DNA from: Streptomyces sp. NBC_00483 | GTDB taxonomy: Bacteria > Actinomycetota > Actinomycetes > Streptomycetales > Streptomycetaceae | Length of the DNA: 64,000 bases | Direction: 5' to 3' | NCBI RefSeq assembly: GCF_036013745.1 | Contig: NZ_CP107880.1 | Coordinates: 8,990,001-9,054,000, forward strand | Shown here: piece after piece, positions 50,212 through 58,792 of the stretch | Layout: each line of letters starts with the position of its first letter | Numbering within the stretch: the stretch's first letter is position 1 | Position numbers and translations under genes: made by a program | Notes under the pieces: generated by a model | What the model saw: only the letters and a program-made list of their open reading frames with translations | The model's database searches: none | What the model was told of the DNA's origin: nothing

Positions 50212-51506
50212 ACGCAGACGTACGGAAGTTGCCGACCGGGTTCGGGCGGCTGTGGACCGCGCAGACGGTGTCCTCGCTCGGTGACGGGGTGTCACATGCC
50301 GCGCTGCCGCTGCTCGCACTGACGTTGACGCGGGATCCGATGGCGCTCGCCGTTGTCACGGCCGCGGGCACGCTGCCGTGGCTGCTCTTCGGGATGCTCG
50401 GCGGTGCGCTGGTGGACCGCTGGGACCGTCGGCGCACGATGTGGGTCACGGATGCGGCGCGAGCGGTGCTGCTGGCGATACCGGCGGCAGCGGCGGCGTT
50501 CGACCTGCTGAGTATTCCGCTGCTCGCGGCCGTCGCCTTCCTGCTCGGCCTCGGTGGACTCTTCTTCGATACGGCCGCCACGGCCTATCTGCCGGATCTG
50601 CTCGGCCGCGACCCCGCGCTCCTGGAGCGCGCCAACTCCCGCTTGCGCGGCGCCCAGACGGCCATGTCCGGCTTCGCGGGGCCGCCTGCGGGCAGTGCGT
50701 TGCTCGCGCTCGGGCGGGCGGTTCCGCTGCTCGCCGATGCGGTGTCGTTCCTGCTCTCCGCACTGCTCGTACGATCGCTGCCCGCCATGCCCCGGCCCGT
50801 GCCGGAGGTCCGCGAGTCACTGCTTCGGCAGGCGCGGGCCGGCGCTTCGTACGTCTTCCGGGATCGGGTGCTGCTCGGGCTCGCGCTCCGCCCGGCAGTC
50901 GGGAACGTCGCCTTCCTCGCCGTGGAGACCGTGCTCGCCCTCTTCGCGCACGACCGCCTCGGCATCGACACCTACGGCTTCGGCCTGCTCCTCACGGCGG
51001 AGGCCACCGGCGGCCTGCTCGGTGCAGGCATCGCCTCCCACCTCGGCCGACGACTCGGCACCGGCACCGCACTGACCTGCACGGCTGCCGTCGAAGGGCT
51101 CGCCATCCTGGTCCTGGCCGCCGCCCCGAACCCGTACGTGGCCGGACTGGGGCTCGCCGTCTGCGGGGCCGGCATGGGCGCCACCATGGTGCTCGGGCCC
51201 TCCCTCCGCCAAACCATCGTCCCGGCCCACCTGATGGGCCGGGTCGCCTCCACGTCCCGCATGCTGGCCATGTGCGCCGCCCCCGTCGGGGCCTTCCTCG
51301 GCGGCTGGCTGGCCACCACCTACGACGTCCGCACCCCGCTCTACGCCGCCGCCGGCCTCCTCCTGTCGATGACGGCCGTGACGGCGTCCATGACCAGCAA
51401 CCGCCGGGTCGAGGCGGCGCTGCGTGCTGCTGCTCGGGCCGACGGACCGGCTCACCCCGCATCCAAGGATCACGCCCATGAGGACGCACCCGACGTGACG
51501 CGGTGA
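50208..51506 (+). CDS. MFS exporter (enterobactin-exporter/macrolide-efflux type, MFS_3)
   Basis: 432 aa from GTG 50208. Twelve hydrophobic segments, with FGRLWTAQTVSSLGDGVSHAALPLLALTLTRDPMALAVVTAAGTLPWLLFGMLGGALVDRWDRRRTM at the start and FDTAATAYLPDLLGRDPALLERANSRLRGAQTAMSGFAGPPAGSAL, which are hallmarks of the EntS/MefA-like group. The C-terminal tail is His/Asp/Ala-rich and cytosolic. Drug or metabolite exporter controlled by the ArsR-like gene it overlaps. Confidence 0.88.
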   Translation: MNADVRKLPTGFGRLWTAQTVSSLGDGVSHAALPLLALTLTRDPMALAVVTAAGTLPWLLFGMLGGALVDRWDRRRTMWVTDAARAVLLAIPAAAAAFDLLSIPLLAAVAFLLGLGGLFFDTAATAYLPDLLGRDPALLERANSRLRGAQTAMSGFAGPPAGSALLALGRAVPLLADAVSFLLSALLVRSLPAMPRPVPEVRESLLRQARAGASYVFRDRVLLGLALRPAVGNVAFLAVETVLALFAHDRLGIDTYGFGLLLTAEATGGLLGAGIASHLGRRLGTGTALTCTAAVEGLAILVLAAAPNPYVAGLGLAVCGAGMGATMVLGPSLRQTIVPAHLMGRVASTSRMLAMCAAPVGAFLGGWLATTYDVRTPLYAAAGLLLSMTAVTASMTSNRRVEAALRAAARADGPAHPASKDHAHEDAPDVTR

Positions 51507-51520
51507 GCCCTTCCTGCCCG

Positions 51521-52576
51521 TCATCGCTCGTGACCGGCAGGGTCGTGGTCGGTCCAGGTCGATACCTGGACCGACCCCAGGGGCCAGTGGCGGTCGGTGA
51601 CGATGCCGGGGCTGCGCGCTTCCAGTTGCTGAATGAACTGGTCGTTCCAGCGCACCTGTTCCCGGTGCAGGGCCGGCCGTGACAGACGACCGACAGCAGG
51701 GTGGCAGGCAGCGATGACCTGTGCGAGGACGAGGGAGGTCTCCGCGTCGCTGGCGGCGTTGCTGGGTTTGTCGTGGTCGATGCCGTACCACTCGGCGACG
51801 TCTTGGAGGCGGTGCCCGCGGGAGTGGTCGATGTCCGCGTGCCGGTCGAGCACGAGGGGGTCGCAGATCGGTGACAGGCCGTGCGGGAGGCGGGTGGACA
51901 ACGGGGTGAGTCCGTGCCGGGTCAACTCCGTCTCCAGGATGGTGAGTACGAACGGCGCGTACCAGACGACCAAGGGCTCCTTGGTTGCCAGATACTCGGT
52001 CAGAGTGGCCGCCAGCTCGCCCAGTGCCTCGGGGGCAGGTGTCCCTTTGGCGCGTGCCCGCTCCATCTTAATGCCGTGGTCCTTGTACGGTGCGACGGAC
52101 AGCGGACCGGGGCCCGGGTCGACGAGCCAGGACCTTTGCGTCCCGTCAGTGGTGCACACCGCCGCACCCAGGATCCGGTCGACGGCGAAGCGGTTGCCGG
52201 TGGTCGCGATGTCCAGAGCCATGAGGCGGCGCCGATGCCAGCCCGGGTGGGGGAGACGGGGCGGTGGCGCGGGGTCACGGACGTGGTCACGGTGGTAGTG
52301 CACGTCCCTTCCGCCGGACACCTTGCGCACCACTACTCCCGTGTAGGCCGCGACAGCTTCCCCGCAGGTCTCGCACCGTCCGTCCCACCGGTTGGGCAGG
52401 AGTGCGGAGGGGTCCGAGGTGGTGCCGTCCGGGTCGGGTGTCGGGGCGTGCGCCGGGTGGTAGGTCACCCATCGCCCCCACGCACTGCGCAGCAGCGTGC
52501 CGGTCTCGGCTTCGACTTGCTCGCCGCAGCGGGCGCATGGGGCCGCGTACTGGTTCGTCCGTGCCGGACTGTTCAC
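51521..52576 (-). CDS. Zinc-ribbon plus DEDDh exonuclease-fold protein with degenerate catalytic motifs
   Basis: 351 aa from GTG 52576, overlapping the MBL stop. N-terminus: two CxxC modules (CARCGEQVEAETGTLL...YHPAHAP and CETCGEAVAAYTGVVV...HYHRDHV). From about residue 123 a DnaQ-like domain follows, but motif I is LDIATTG (D-x-E became D-x-A), motif II is YAPFVLTIL (FD became FV) and motif III is NAASDAETS (His replaced by Asn). Most metal-binding residues are lost, so nuclease activity is unlikely. The fold may now bind nucleic acid or nucleotide. It is coupled to the MBL gene. Confidence 0.78.
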   Translation of the reverse strand: MNSPARTNQYAAPCARCGEQVEAETGTLLRSAWGRWVTYHPAHAPTPDPDGTTSDPSALLPNRWDGRCETCGEAVAAYTGVVVRKVSGGRDVHYHRDHVRDPAPPPRLPHPGWHRRRLMALDIATTGNRFAVDRILGAAVCTTDGTQRSWLVDPGPGPLSVAPYKDHGIKMERARAKGTPAPEALGELAATLTEYLATKEPLVVWYAPFVLTILETELTRHGLTPLSTRLPHGLSPICDPLVLDRHADIDHSRGHRLQDVAEWYGIDHDKPSNAASDAETSLVLAQVIAACHPAVGRLSRPALHREQVRWNDQFIQQLEARSPGIVTDRHWPLGSVQVSTWTDHDPAGHER

Positions 52577-53385
52577 TTGCCACCTCGCCGCGCAATGCTC
52601 TGGGCCTGCCCCTCGTGCACGTCGTTCACCCACTCCCAGCCGGGCCTCGCCGATGCGCCGAGCCGTGGGTCGTCGGGAGTGAGGCCGTCCCGTAGGGCGT
52701 GTACGTACGCCCGGTCCTGGTGGATGCGTGTGCGTACCTGATCGGTGCCGGCGACGGACCCGTGGCCGGGGACGAGGACGTCGACGTCGTCCGCCACGTC
52801 CTCGAGCAGTCGCAGGCTCACCAGGTAATCGTCGATCGGGGTGGTGGACTCGTCGAGCATCGGGATCAGGACGTCGGAGAGCATGTCGCCCGCGACGAGA
52901 ACCCTGCTGTGAGCGATCAACAGCGCCGCGTGGCCGGGTGCGTGGCCAGGGTGTTCGATGATTCGCACCTCGGGGCCGTCCCAAGGAATCCGTACGGTTC
53001 CGGCCGGCAGAGCCGTGATGAGGCCGAACAGGTCCAGTGGCGTTTCCAGGGCGATTTCCGGCGGTAGGCCCTCGGTGACTTGGGTCCTCCAGTCCGCGTG
53101 CGACAGCAGCTCTTCCATTTCCGCCGCGCAGCGGGCCGTGCCGTAGCGAGGTGCTTCGCCGAGTTCGGCGTGCCAGAGCACGTGATCCCAGTCGGGATGC
53201 GTCGAGAAGCCTGCGGTCACGGACTGGCCGAACTTGGCGAGGTCGTTCGCCAGGCAGAGCATTTCGTCGTCCGTGATTCCGGGGTCCACGAGCAGCACAC
53301 CATCCGTGCCCTGCACGACAACGGTGTTGTTCTGGAGCAACTCGCTCTGGTGGACCAGTACCCCTTCCGCTACCTGCTTCAGCAT
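52573..53385 (-). CDS. Metallo-beta-lactamase-fold hydrolase
   Basis: 270 aa, ATG 53385. MBL fold with the metal motif STHPDWDHVLWHAELG (His-x-x-x-Asp-His; first His as THPDWDH), EHPGHAPGHAALLIAHSRVLVAGDMLSDV (His and bridging Asp) and DVLVPGHGSVAG (last His). Cytosolic, zinc dependent; glyoxalase II-like or lactonase-like chemistry is possible. It shares a GTGA overlap with the exonuclease-fold gene, so the two work together or were moved together. Substrate unknown. Confidence 0.85.
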   Translation of the reverse strand: MLKQVAEGVLVHQSELLQNNTVVVQGTDGVLLVDPGITDDEMLCLANDLAKFGQSVTAGFSTHPDWDHVLWHAELGEAPRYGTARCAAEMEELLSHADWRTQVTEGLPPEIALETPLDLFGLITALPAGTVRIPWDGPEVRIIEHPGHAPGHAALLIAHSRVLVAGDMLSDVLIPMLDESTTPIDDYLVSLRLLEDVADDVDVLVPGHGSVAGTDQVRTRIHQDRAYVHALRDGLTPDDPRLGASARPGWEWVNDVHEGQAQSIARRGGK

Positions 53386-53525
53386 GGGGAACCTCCCGTT
53401 TGTGGCCTGCGGCCGCTTGGTGAGACGTTAGCCCACTGCATCCCTTTTGTGATGTCCTCGGGCAAGGGCGGCCGTCGTCGGTTTCCCCCAACTCGCCCTT
53501 CCCGTCTGGCGTTTGTGCCGGGCGC

Positions 53526-54557
53526 TCAGGCGTCGGCGGGGGCCACCACCGAAGCGCGCGCGACGACTGGGCACTCCAGGCGCCGTACGTGCCCCGCCGG
53601 GACCGGTCCGCCGGACTCCACCGCGTCGAGCAGCGTGTCCACGGCCGCCGCGCCCATCGCGTGATGCGGCAGCGCCACGGTCGTCAGGGCCGGGACCAGG
53701 TGCGCGGCCATCTGGTCCTGGTCGTCGTACCCGACCACCGAAAGCCGCTCCGGCACGGAGATCCCCAGCCTGGCGGCGGCCAGCAACACCCCTGTCGCCA
53801 CACGGTCGTTGGCGCACACCACGGCCGTCGGCGGCTTCGCCACGTCCAGCAGGCGCAGCGCGGCGGCGTACCCCTCGTCGATCTGCCAGCCGGCCCGCAG
53901 TCGCCGCCGGGCGCGCACCGGTACACCCGCCACGCGGAGTCCGTCGGCGAAGCCCAGGGCGCGGTCGTCGGCGGCGATGTTCCCTTCGGGCCCGCCCACC
54001 AGTGCGATGTCCCGGTGCCCGGCCGCGAGCAGCACGTCGACGGCGCCGCGCCCGCCGGCCCGCTCGTCCGCGACCACGGCGGCGTACGAACTCTCCTTGC
54101 GGGGAAGGCAGTTGGCGAGCACCGTGCGTGCCGGGTCCAGGCCCTCGGGGACGTCCGTCGCGTTGAGTTCCATGGCCGCGTAGACGAACCCGTCGACGCG
54201 GCGTGCCCGCAGCTCCGCGACCGCCTCGGCCTCCGCCGCGCTGTCACTGCCCGACTCCATCAGCAGCACCTGGTGTCCGCGCGCACGCGCCGCTTCCATC
54301 GCGCCGAGCACCATGCGTCCGGCGAAGGGGCTCGTGGCGATCGAGTCGCTGAGCATCCCGATCACACCCGTACGCCGCGCGCGCAGCGACCGCGCCACCT
54401 CGTCGGGCCGGTAGCCGAGTGTGTCCGCCGCCTCCTTGATGCGCTGCTGTGTCCGGGCCGACAGATTCCCCTCGGCCCGCCCGCTGAAGACGAACGACAC
54501 GGCTGCACGCGAGACGCCGGCGAGCTGGGCGACGTCGCGGGCGGTGGGGCGCTTCAC
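53526..54557 (-). CDS. LacI-family transcriptional regulator
   Basis: 343 aa from GTG 54557 behind AAGGAG. LacI helix-turn-helix TARDVAQLAGVSRAAVSFVFSG, hinge QQRIKEAADTLGYRPDEVARSLRA, and a periplasmic-binding-type sugar-sensing core (TGVIGMLSDSIATSPFAGRMVLGAMEAARARGHQVLLMES, PTAVVCANDRVATGVLLAAARLGISVPERLSVVGYDD). It is divergent from prephenate dehydratase but no sugar gene is adjacent, so the regulon is unknown. Confidence 0.88.
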   Translation of the reverse strand: MKRPTARDVAQLAGVSRAAVSFVFSGRAEGNLSARTQQRIKEAADTLGYRPDEVARSLRARRTGVIGMLSDSIATSPFAGRMVLGAMEAARARGHQVLLMESGSDSAAEAEAVAELRARRVDGFVYAAMELNATDVPEGLDPARTVLANCLPRKESSYAAVVADERAGGRGAVDVLLAAGHRDIALVGGPEGNIAADDRALGFADGLRVAGVPVRARRRLRAGWQIDEGYAAALRLLDVAKPPTAVVCANDRVATGVLLAAARLGISVPERLSVVGYDDQDQMAAHLVPALTTVALPHHAMGAAAVDTLLDAVESGGPVPAGHVRRLECPVVARASVVAPADA

Positions 54558-54778
54558 GCGGGGGCTCCTTCGAGGGCCGGGCGTCCACCCGGGCGCGACG
54601 ACGTGCACGGGCGGACGGAGCGATGGGCCTCCAGTGTGCCGGATGGCGTCGTGGGGGTCCCTGTCGGCGGGGGCGTACGGTCCTGGCCGGGGGCCCCAGT
54701 CGCCGGGATGAAAGAGTTGGGTCTCCTGTTGAGCCCCCTGAACGATCGCAACGGCCTCCGCACCGAAGGTGAAACCCT

Positions 54779-55624
54779 GTGACCAGCATCGCGTATCAAG
54801 GCGAACATGCCTCCAACTCGGCGACCGTCGCCCAGAGGCTGTTCCCGGGGTGCACGGAACTGCCCTGCGTCGGCTTCGAGCAGGCGCTGGACGCGGTGAC
54901 GCTGGGCACCGCCGACCTGGCGGTGATCCCGGTGGACAATTCCACGGCCGGCCGTGTCGCAGACGTGCACCATCTGCTCCCGGAATCGGGCCTGTTCGTG
55001 ATCGGCGAGTACTTCCTCGCCATCCGGTTCGACCTCATGGGGGTGCCGGGGACGTCGCTCGGTCAGGTGGAGTGCGTCCGCAGCCATGTGCACGCGCTGG
55101 GGCAGTGCCGGAAGGTGGTGCGTGCGGGCGGGTGGCGTACGCGGGTCAGCGACGACACCGCGGGTGCCGCCCGCGAGGTGGCGGAACTGGGCGACCCGCG
55201 GCATGCGGCGCTCGCCCCGCCGGCCGCGGCCGGGCATTACGGTCTGGAGGTGTTGCAGGCCGGCGTCGAGGACGACCCGGACAACACCACGCGATTCGTC
55301 GTCCTGTCCCGTGACGCCGAATTCGCGCCCCTGGAGGGCGGGCCGACCATGACGAGCCTGTTCTTCGCCGTGCGGAACATCCCGAGCGCGCTGTACAAGG
55401 CGCTCGGCGGCTTCGCCAGCAGTGGGGTGAACCTCACCAAGATCGAGAGCTATCAGATGGGGGCGGGTCTCAACCCGAGCTGCTTCTACGTCGAGATCGA
55501 GGGGCATCCCGACGAGCCCCGTGTCGCGCTCGCCCTGCAGGAGCTGAGCTTCTTCTCGACCGAGGTCCGCGTACTCGGCGTCTATCCGGCCCACCCGCAC
55601 CGGCTGGAGGAGCGGAACGTGTGA
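54779..55624 (+). CDS. pheA: Prephenate dehydratase
   Basis: 281 aa from GTG 54779. P-protein dehydratase: IAYQGEHASNSATVAQRLFPG, DLAVIPVDNSTAGRVADVHHLL, the catalytic Thr-Arg in PDNTTRFVVLSRD, and a C-terminal ACT domain (TSLFFAVRNIPSALYKALGGFASSGVNLTKIESYQMGAGLNPSCFYVEIEGHPDEPRV) with the Phe-binding ESY/ESR motif. It converts prephenate to phenylpyruvate in phenylalanine synthesis and is feedback-inhibited by Phe through the ACT domain. Standard length. Whether this is the only copy in the genome is unknown. Confidence 0.9.
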   Translation: MTSIAYQGEHASNSATVAQRLFPGCTELPCVGFEQALDAVTLGTADLAVIPVDNSTAGRVADVHHLLPESGLFVIGEYFLAIRFDLMGVPGTSLGQVECVRSHVHALGQCRKVVRAGGWRTRVSDDTAGAAREVAELGDPRHAALAPPAAAGHYGLEVLQAGVEDDPDNTTRFVVLSRDAEFAPLEGGPTMTSLFFAVRNIPSALYKALGGFASSGVNLTKIESYQMGAGLNPSCFYVEIEGHPDEPRVALALQELSFFSTEVRVLGVYPAHPHRLEERNV

Positions 55625-55660
55625 GGGGTGGCTGCCGGCGCCGCGGATAGACTCGTGCGC

Positions 55661-56500
55661 ATGCAGGTATCGGCGTTGCCGGAGCCGGTCGAGCCGCTTC
55701 CGGAGCAGGGGGCGGCTCCCTTCACCATCACCGCCGGGTTCCGGATTCCCCGTGTTCCCACCGAGTGGGCGCCGCACTCGCACCCCTTTCACGAACTCGT
55801 CTGGGTACGTGGTGGAACGCTGACGTCCCGCGTCGGGGACCGCGTCTTCACCGTGTCCGAGGGGCACGGTCTGTGGATGCCCGCCGGAGTGGCGCACGGG
55901 GGCCGGTCGACGGCGGGTGCGCAGTTCCACGACGCCTTCTTCGCCCCGGACCGCACACCGTTCGCGGTCGGGGAACCGAAGGCGATCGCGATGACGCCGC
56001 TGCTCGAGTCGCTGCTGATCCATCTGTCCCGCACGGACCTCGACGAGGCGGCCAGGGCGCGGGCGGAGTCGGTCGTGTTCGACGTGCTCCGGCCGTCGGA
56101 GCGCCAGTTCGCCCTCCAGCTGCCCAACGACCCCCGGATCGATCCGATTGCCGAAGCCCTGCTGGACGACCCCGGAGACCCCCGCTCTCTGGAGGAGTGG
56201 GCGGGGCGCCTCGGGATCAGCGACCGGACGGTCACCCGCGCGTTCCGCCAGGCGGCCGGCCTCTCGTTCGCGCAGTGGCGGCAGCTGCTGCGGGTGCACC
56301 GCGCGCTGACGCTGCTCTCCGAGGGCTTCGATGTGCTGACGGTCTCCGAGACGCTGGGCTACGCCCGGTCCAGCTCCTTCATCGCCGCGTTCCGGCGGGT
56401 CATGGGCACCACGCCGGGCGCGTTCTTCGCGGCGGGCGACGGCGCCGACGCCGCCCCGGGTGATGTCCGGAATCCCGTATCGGGTGTCCAGAACGCGTGA
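55661..56500 (+). CDS. AraC-family transcriptional regulator
   Basis: 279 aa from ATG 55661 (GTG 55628 is possible). A TAGACT -10-like element ends just before the ATG, so the transcript may be leaderless. N-terminal cupin sensor (FRIPRVPTEWAPHSHPFHELVWVRGGTLTSRVGDRVFTVSEGHGLWMPAGVAHGG) and C-terminal double helix-turn-helix (SLEEWAGRLGISDRTVTRAFRQAAGLSFAQWRQLLRVHRALTLLSEGFDVLTVSETLGYARSSSFIAAFRRVMGTTPGAFF). It lies just before the iron-transport operon and may regulate it in response to a siderophore. This is inference from position. Confidence 0.87.
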   Translation: MQVSALPEPVEPLPEQGAAPFTITAGFRIPRVPTEWAPHSHPFHELVWVRGGTLTSRVGDRVFTVSEGHGLWMPAGVAHGGRSTAGAQFHDAFFAPDRTPFAVGEPKAIAMTPLLESLLIHLSRTDLDEAARARAESVVFDVLRPSERQFALQLPNDPRIDPIAEALLDDPGDPRSLEEWAGRLGISDRTVTRAFRQAAGLSFAQWRQLLRVHRALTLLSEGFDVLTVSETLGYARSSSFIAAFRRVMGTTPGAFFAAGDGADAAPGDVRNPVSGVQNA

Positions 56501-56537
56501 TTGTCGACGCGGCGGCCGGAATATAACCTGCTCGGAG

Positions 56538-56556
56538 TTAGGTAACCCTTAGTTGG
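56538..56556. promoter_or_regulatory. Iron-box-like site upstream of the siderophore ABC operon
   Basis: TTAGGTAACCCTTAGTTGG matches 11 of 19 bases of the DmdR/IdeR iron-box consensus, with the best match at the TTAGGT half, 110 bp before the ATPase gene. Fits iron-repressed siderophore import. Confidence 0.5.
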
Positions 56557-56666
56557 TGCTCGACGTGCACGGCGCTGCCCGTACGCGGGTGAGTTCGCGG
56601 CCCGGCCGGTGACGGCCGGTCGGAGGGTGCCGCGCCTCCTGCCCTTCCGACCACCGGGATTCGTCG

Positions 56667-57536
56667 ATGTTCACGCGCTCTCCTCGGCCCACCGAGCGTT
56701 CGGTTGCCGGGCCACCCGACGCGCCGGTGGGCGCCGCCCTCAACGGGCATGAGCTGGTGCTTCGTTACGACGGCAAGCCGGTCGTCCATGGTGTCTCGAT
56801 CGATTTGGCGCCCGGCCGCGCGACCGCCCTCGTGGGGCCCAACGGCAGTGGCAAGTCCACGCTGCTGCGGGCGCTGTCCCGACTGCACCGGGTGGAGGGC
56901 GGCCGGGTGACGCTCGGCGCTCCCGACGGCCCGTCCGCGCGTGACGCGGCGCTGCTCAGTGCCCGCCAGTTCGCCCGTGAGGTCACGCTGTTCTCCCAGT
57001 CGAGGCCCGCGCCCCAAGGGCTGACGGTCTCGGAGGTCGTCGCCTTCGGGCGCCATCCCTACCGCCGCGGCTTCGCGGGGCCGACCGCCGAGGACCGGGC
57101 CGCCGTCGACCGTGCCATGGGTGTCACCGGCGTACGGGACATGGCGGGACGCCCGGTCGGGGAACTGTCCGGCGGCGAGATGCAACGTGTCTGGCTCGCG
57201 GCCTGCCTCGCCCAGGACACCGGCGTCGTCCTGCTCGACGAACCGACCAACCACCTGGACCTGCGCTACCAGTTCGAGACGCTCGACCTGGTGCGCGATC
57301 TCGTCGAGGAGCACGGCATCGCGGTCGGGATCGTGCTGCACGACCTCGACCAGGCGTCCCGTGTCGCGGACACGCTGGTCCTGATGCGCTCCGGCCGCGT
57401 GCACGCGGCGGGCGCACCCGCGGACGTCCTCACCGCCGAGAACATCGGCGAGGTCTACGACATCCGGGTCGACGTCAGCGTGGACGCCCGCACCGGCCGC
57501 CTGCGCATCGATCCCATCGGGCGGCACGCCGCCTGA
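56667..57536 (+). CDS. Fe-siderophore ABC transporter ATP-binding protein
   Basis: 289 aa, ATG 56667. FecE/FepC-type ATPase: Walker A VGPNGSGKSTLLRAL, Q-loop TLFSQSRPAP, signature GELSGGEMQRVWLAACL, Walker B VVLLDEPTNHLDL, switch His in LHDLDQASRVAD. The N-terminus has a 25-residue Pro-rich extension. It is the first gene of a coupled importer operon behind an iron-box-like site. It powers uptake of a ferric siderophore bound by the lipoprotein encoded next. Confidence 0.9.
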   Translation: MFTRSPRPTERSVAGPPDAPVGAALNGHELVLRYDGKPVVHGVSIDLAPGRATALVGPNGSGKSTLLRALSRLHRVEGGRVTLGAPDGPSARDAALLSARQFAREVTLFSQSRPAPQGLTVSEVVAFGRHPYRRGFAGPTAEDRAAVDRAMGVTGVRDMAGRPVGELSGGEMQRVWLAACLAQDTGVVLLDEPTNHLDLRYQFETLDLVRDLVEEHGIAVGIVLHDLDQASRVADTLVLMRSGRVHAAGAPADVLTAENIGEVYDIRVDVSVDARTGRLRIDPIGRHAA

Positions 57537-57638
57537 GGCGGAACATCCGCCTCGCTCACCAACACGTACGTACTCCCAACGCGCACGTACGCCGACCCAC
57601 ACACGTACCTCGACACATCTCAAGAAAGAGGCCCCCTC

Positions 57639-58706
57639 ATGAACCGTGCCCGTCTCCTGGCGGCGTCGGCCTCCACCGGGCTCGTCCTCCTCGCCGCGAC
57701 GGCCTGCGGCACGACCGACGTCGACAAGGCCGTCAAGGCCGAGGGCGGGGCCAGTGCGTCGCCCGCGTCGAAGGACTGCGCCTCGGACACCACGGCCACC
57801 TCGACGAAGCCGGTCTCCTTCAAGGACGGCGTCGGCCGCACCGTGAAGCTCGACAAGCCCGCCAAGCGGATCGCGGTCCTGGAGTGGCAGCAGGTCGAGG
57901 ACGCGCTGACGCTGTGTGTCACCCCCACCGCGGTGTCCGACGCGAAGGGCTACAGCACCTGGGTCAGCGCCGAGAAGCTGCCCAGCGGGGTGACCGACAT
58001 CGGTACCCGCGAGGAGCCCGACCTCGACACCCTCTACGCGGCGAAGCCCGACCTCGTCGTGGTGGAGGGGTTCGACGCCGACGACGAGACCGTCAAGAAG
58101 CTGGAGAAGCGGAAGGTCCCCGTGATGGTCACCAAGGGGGCCGACCCGAAGGACCCGATCGGCAACATGCGGAACGTGTTCAGCATGATCGGCAAGGCGA
58201 CGGGCCGCACCGAGCGGGCCGACCAGGTGCTCAAGGAGTTCGACGACCACCTGGCGACGGCGAAGAAGCAGGTCACCGACGCCGATCTGCCCACGAAGGA
58301 CTTCCTGTTCTTCGACGGATGGCTGGAGGGCGGCAACCTCACCGTCCGGCCCTACAGCGACGGCGCCCTGTTCACCGAGATAGGCAAGGAGCTCGGCATG
58401 AACCCGGCGTGGACCAAGGCCGTCAACAAGAACCACGGGGACGGCGGCGTCGACAAGTCCTACGGGCTCGCCCAGACCGACGTCGAGGGACTCACCGCGG
58501 TGGGTGACGCCAACCTCTTCTACGCCAACGACGAAGGTGCGGGGGGCTACGTCGCGGCGCTGAAGAAGAACCCGATCTGGAAGACGATCCCGGCCGTGAA
58601 GGAAGGCCGCGCACACTCGTTCCCGGCGCGGGTGTGGGGCGCCGGCGGCCCGCGCTCCACCGAGCAGGCGATCGACGCGTACGTCGACGTACTCGACAAG
58701 AGGTGA
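57639..58706 (+). CDS. Siderophore-binding lipoprotein
   Basis: 355 aa, ATG 57639 behind AAGAGG. Lipobox VLLAATAC (lipidated Cys near residue 23), then a periplasmic-binding domain of the FepB/FhuD class: VSFKDGVGRTVKLDKPAKRIAVLEWQQVEDALTL, TDIGTREEPDLDTLYAAKPDLVVVEG, and the C-terminal helix STEQAIDAYVDVL. It is anchored outside the membrane and hands ferric siderophore to the permease. Its stop overlaps the permease GTG, inside an 18-bp repeat. The ACACGTAC-rich spacer before it is itself repetitive. Confidence 0.9.
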   Translation: MNRARLLAASASTGLVLLAATACGTTDVDKAVKAEGGASASPASKDCASDTTATSTKPVSFKDGVGRTVKLDKPAKRIAVLEWQQVEDALTLCVTPTAVSDAKGYSTWVSAEKLPSGVTDIGTREEPDLDTLYAAKPDLVVVEGFDADDETVKKLEKRKVPVMVTKGADPKDPIGNMRNVFSMIGKATGRTERADQVLKEFDDHLATAKKQVTDADLPTKDFLFFDGWLEGGNLTVRPYSDGALFTEIGKELGMNPAWTKAVNKNHGDGGVDKSYGLAQTDVEGLTAVGDANLFYANDEGAGGYVAALKKNPIWKTIPAVKEGRAHSFPARVWGAGGPRSTEQAIDAYVDVLDKR

Positions 58707-58792
58707 GCGCGCCGCAAGAGGTGAGCGCGCCGCAAGAGGTGAGCGCGCCGCATGAGGTGGGCGCACCACACGAGGTGGGCCCGACGCACGAA
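58703..58792 (+). repeat. Five 18-bp tandem units at the permease start
   Basis: GTGAGCGCGCCGCAAGAG at 58703 and 58721, then variants at 58739, 58757 and 58775. Each early unit holds an AAGAGG ribosome-like site followed by GTG, so several starts are possible. Confidence 0.9.

Noticed and set aside
56538..56556. Zur or LexA site
   Set aside because: TTAGGT half matches an iron box better and the downstream operon is a siderophore importer.
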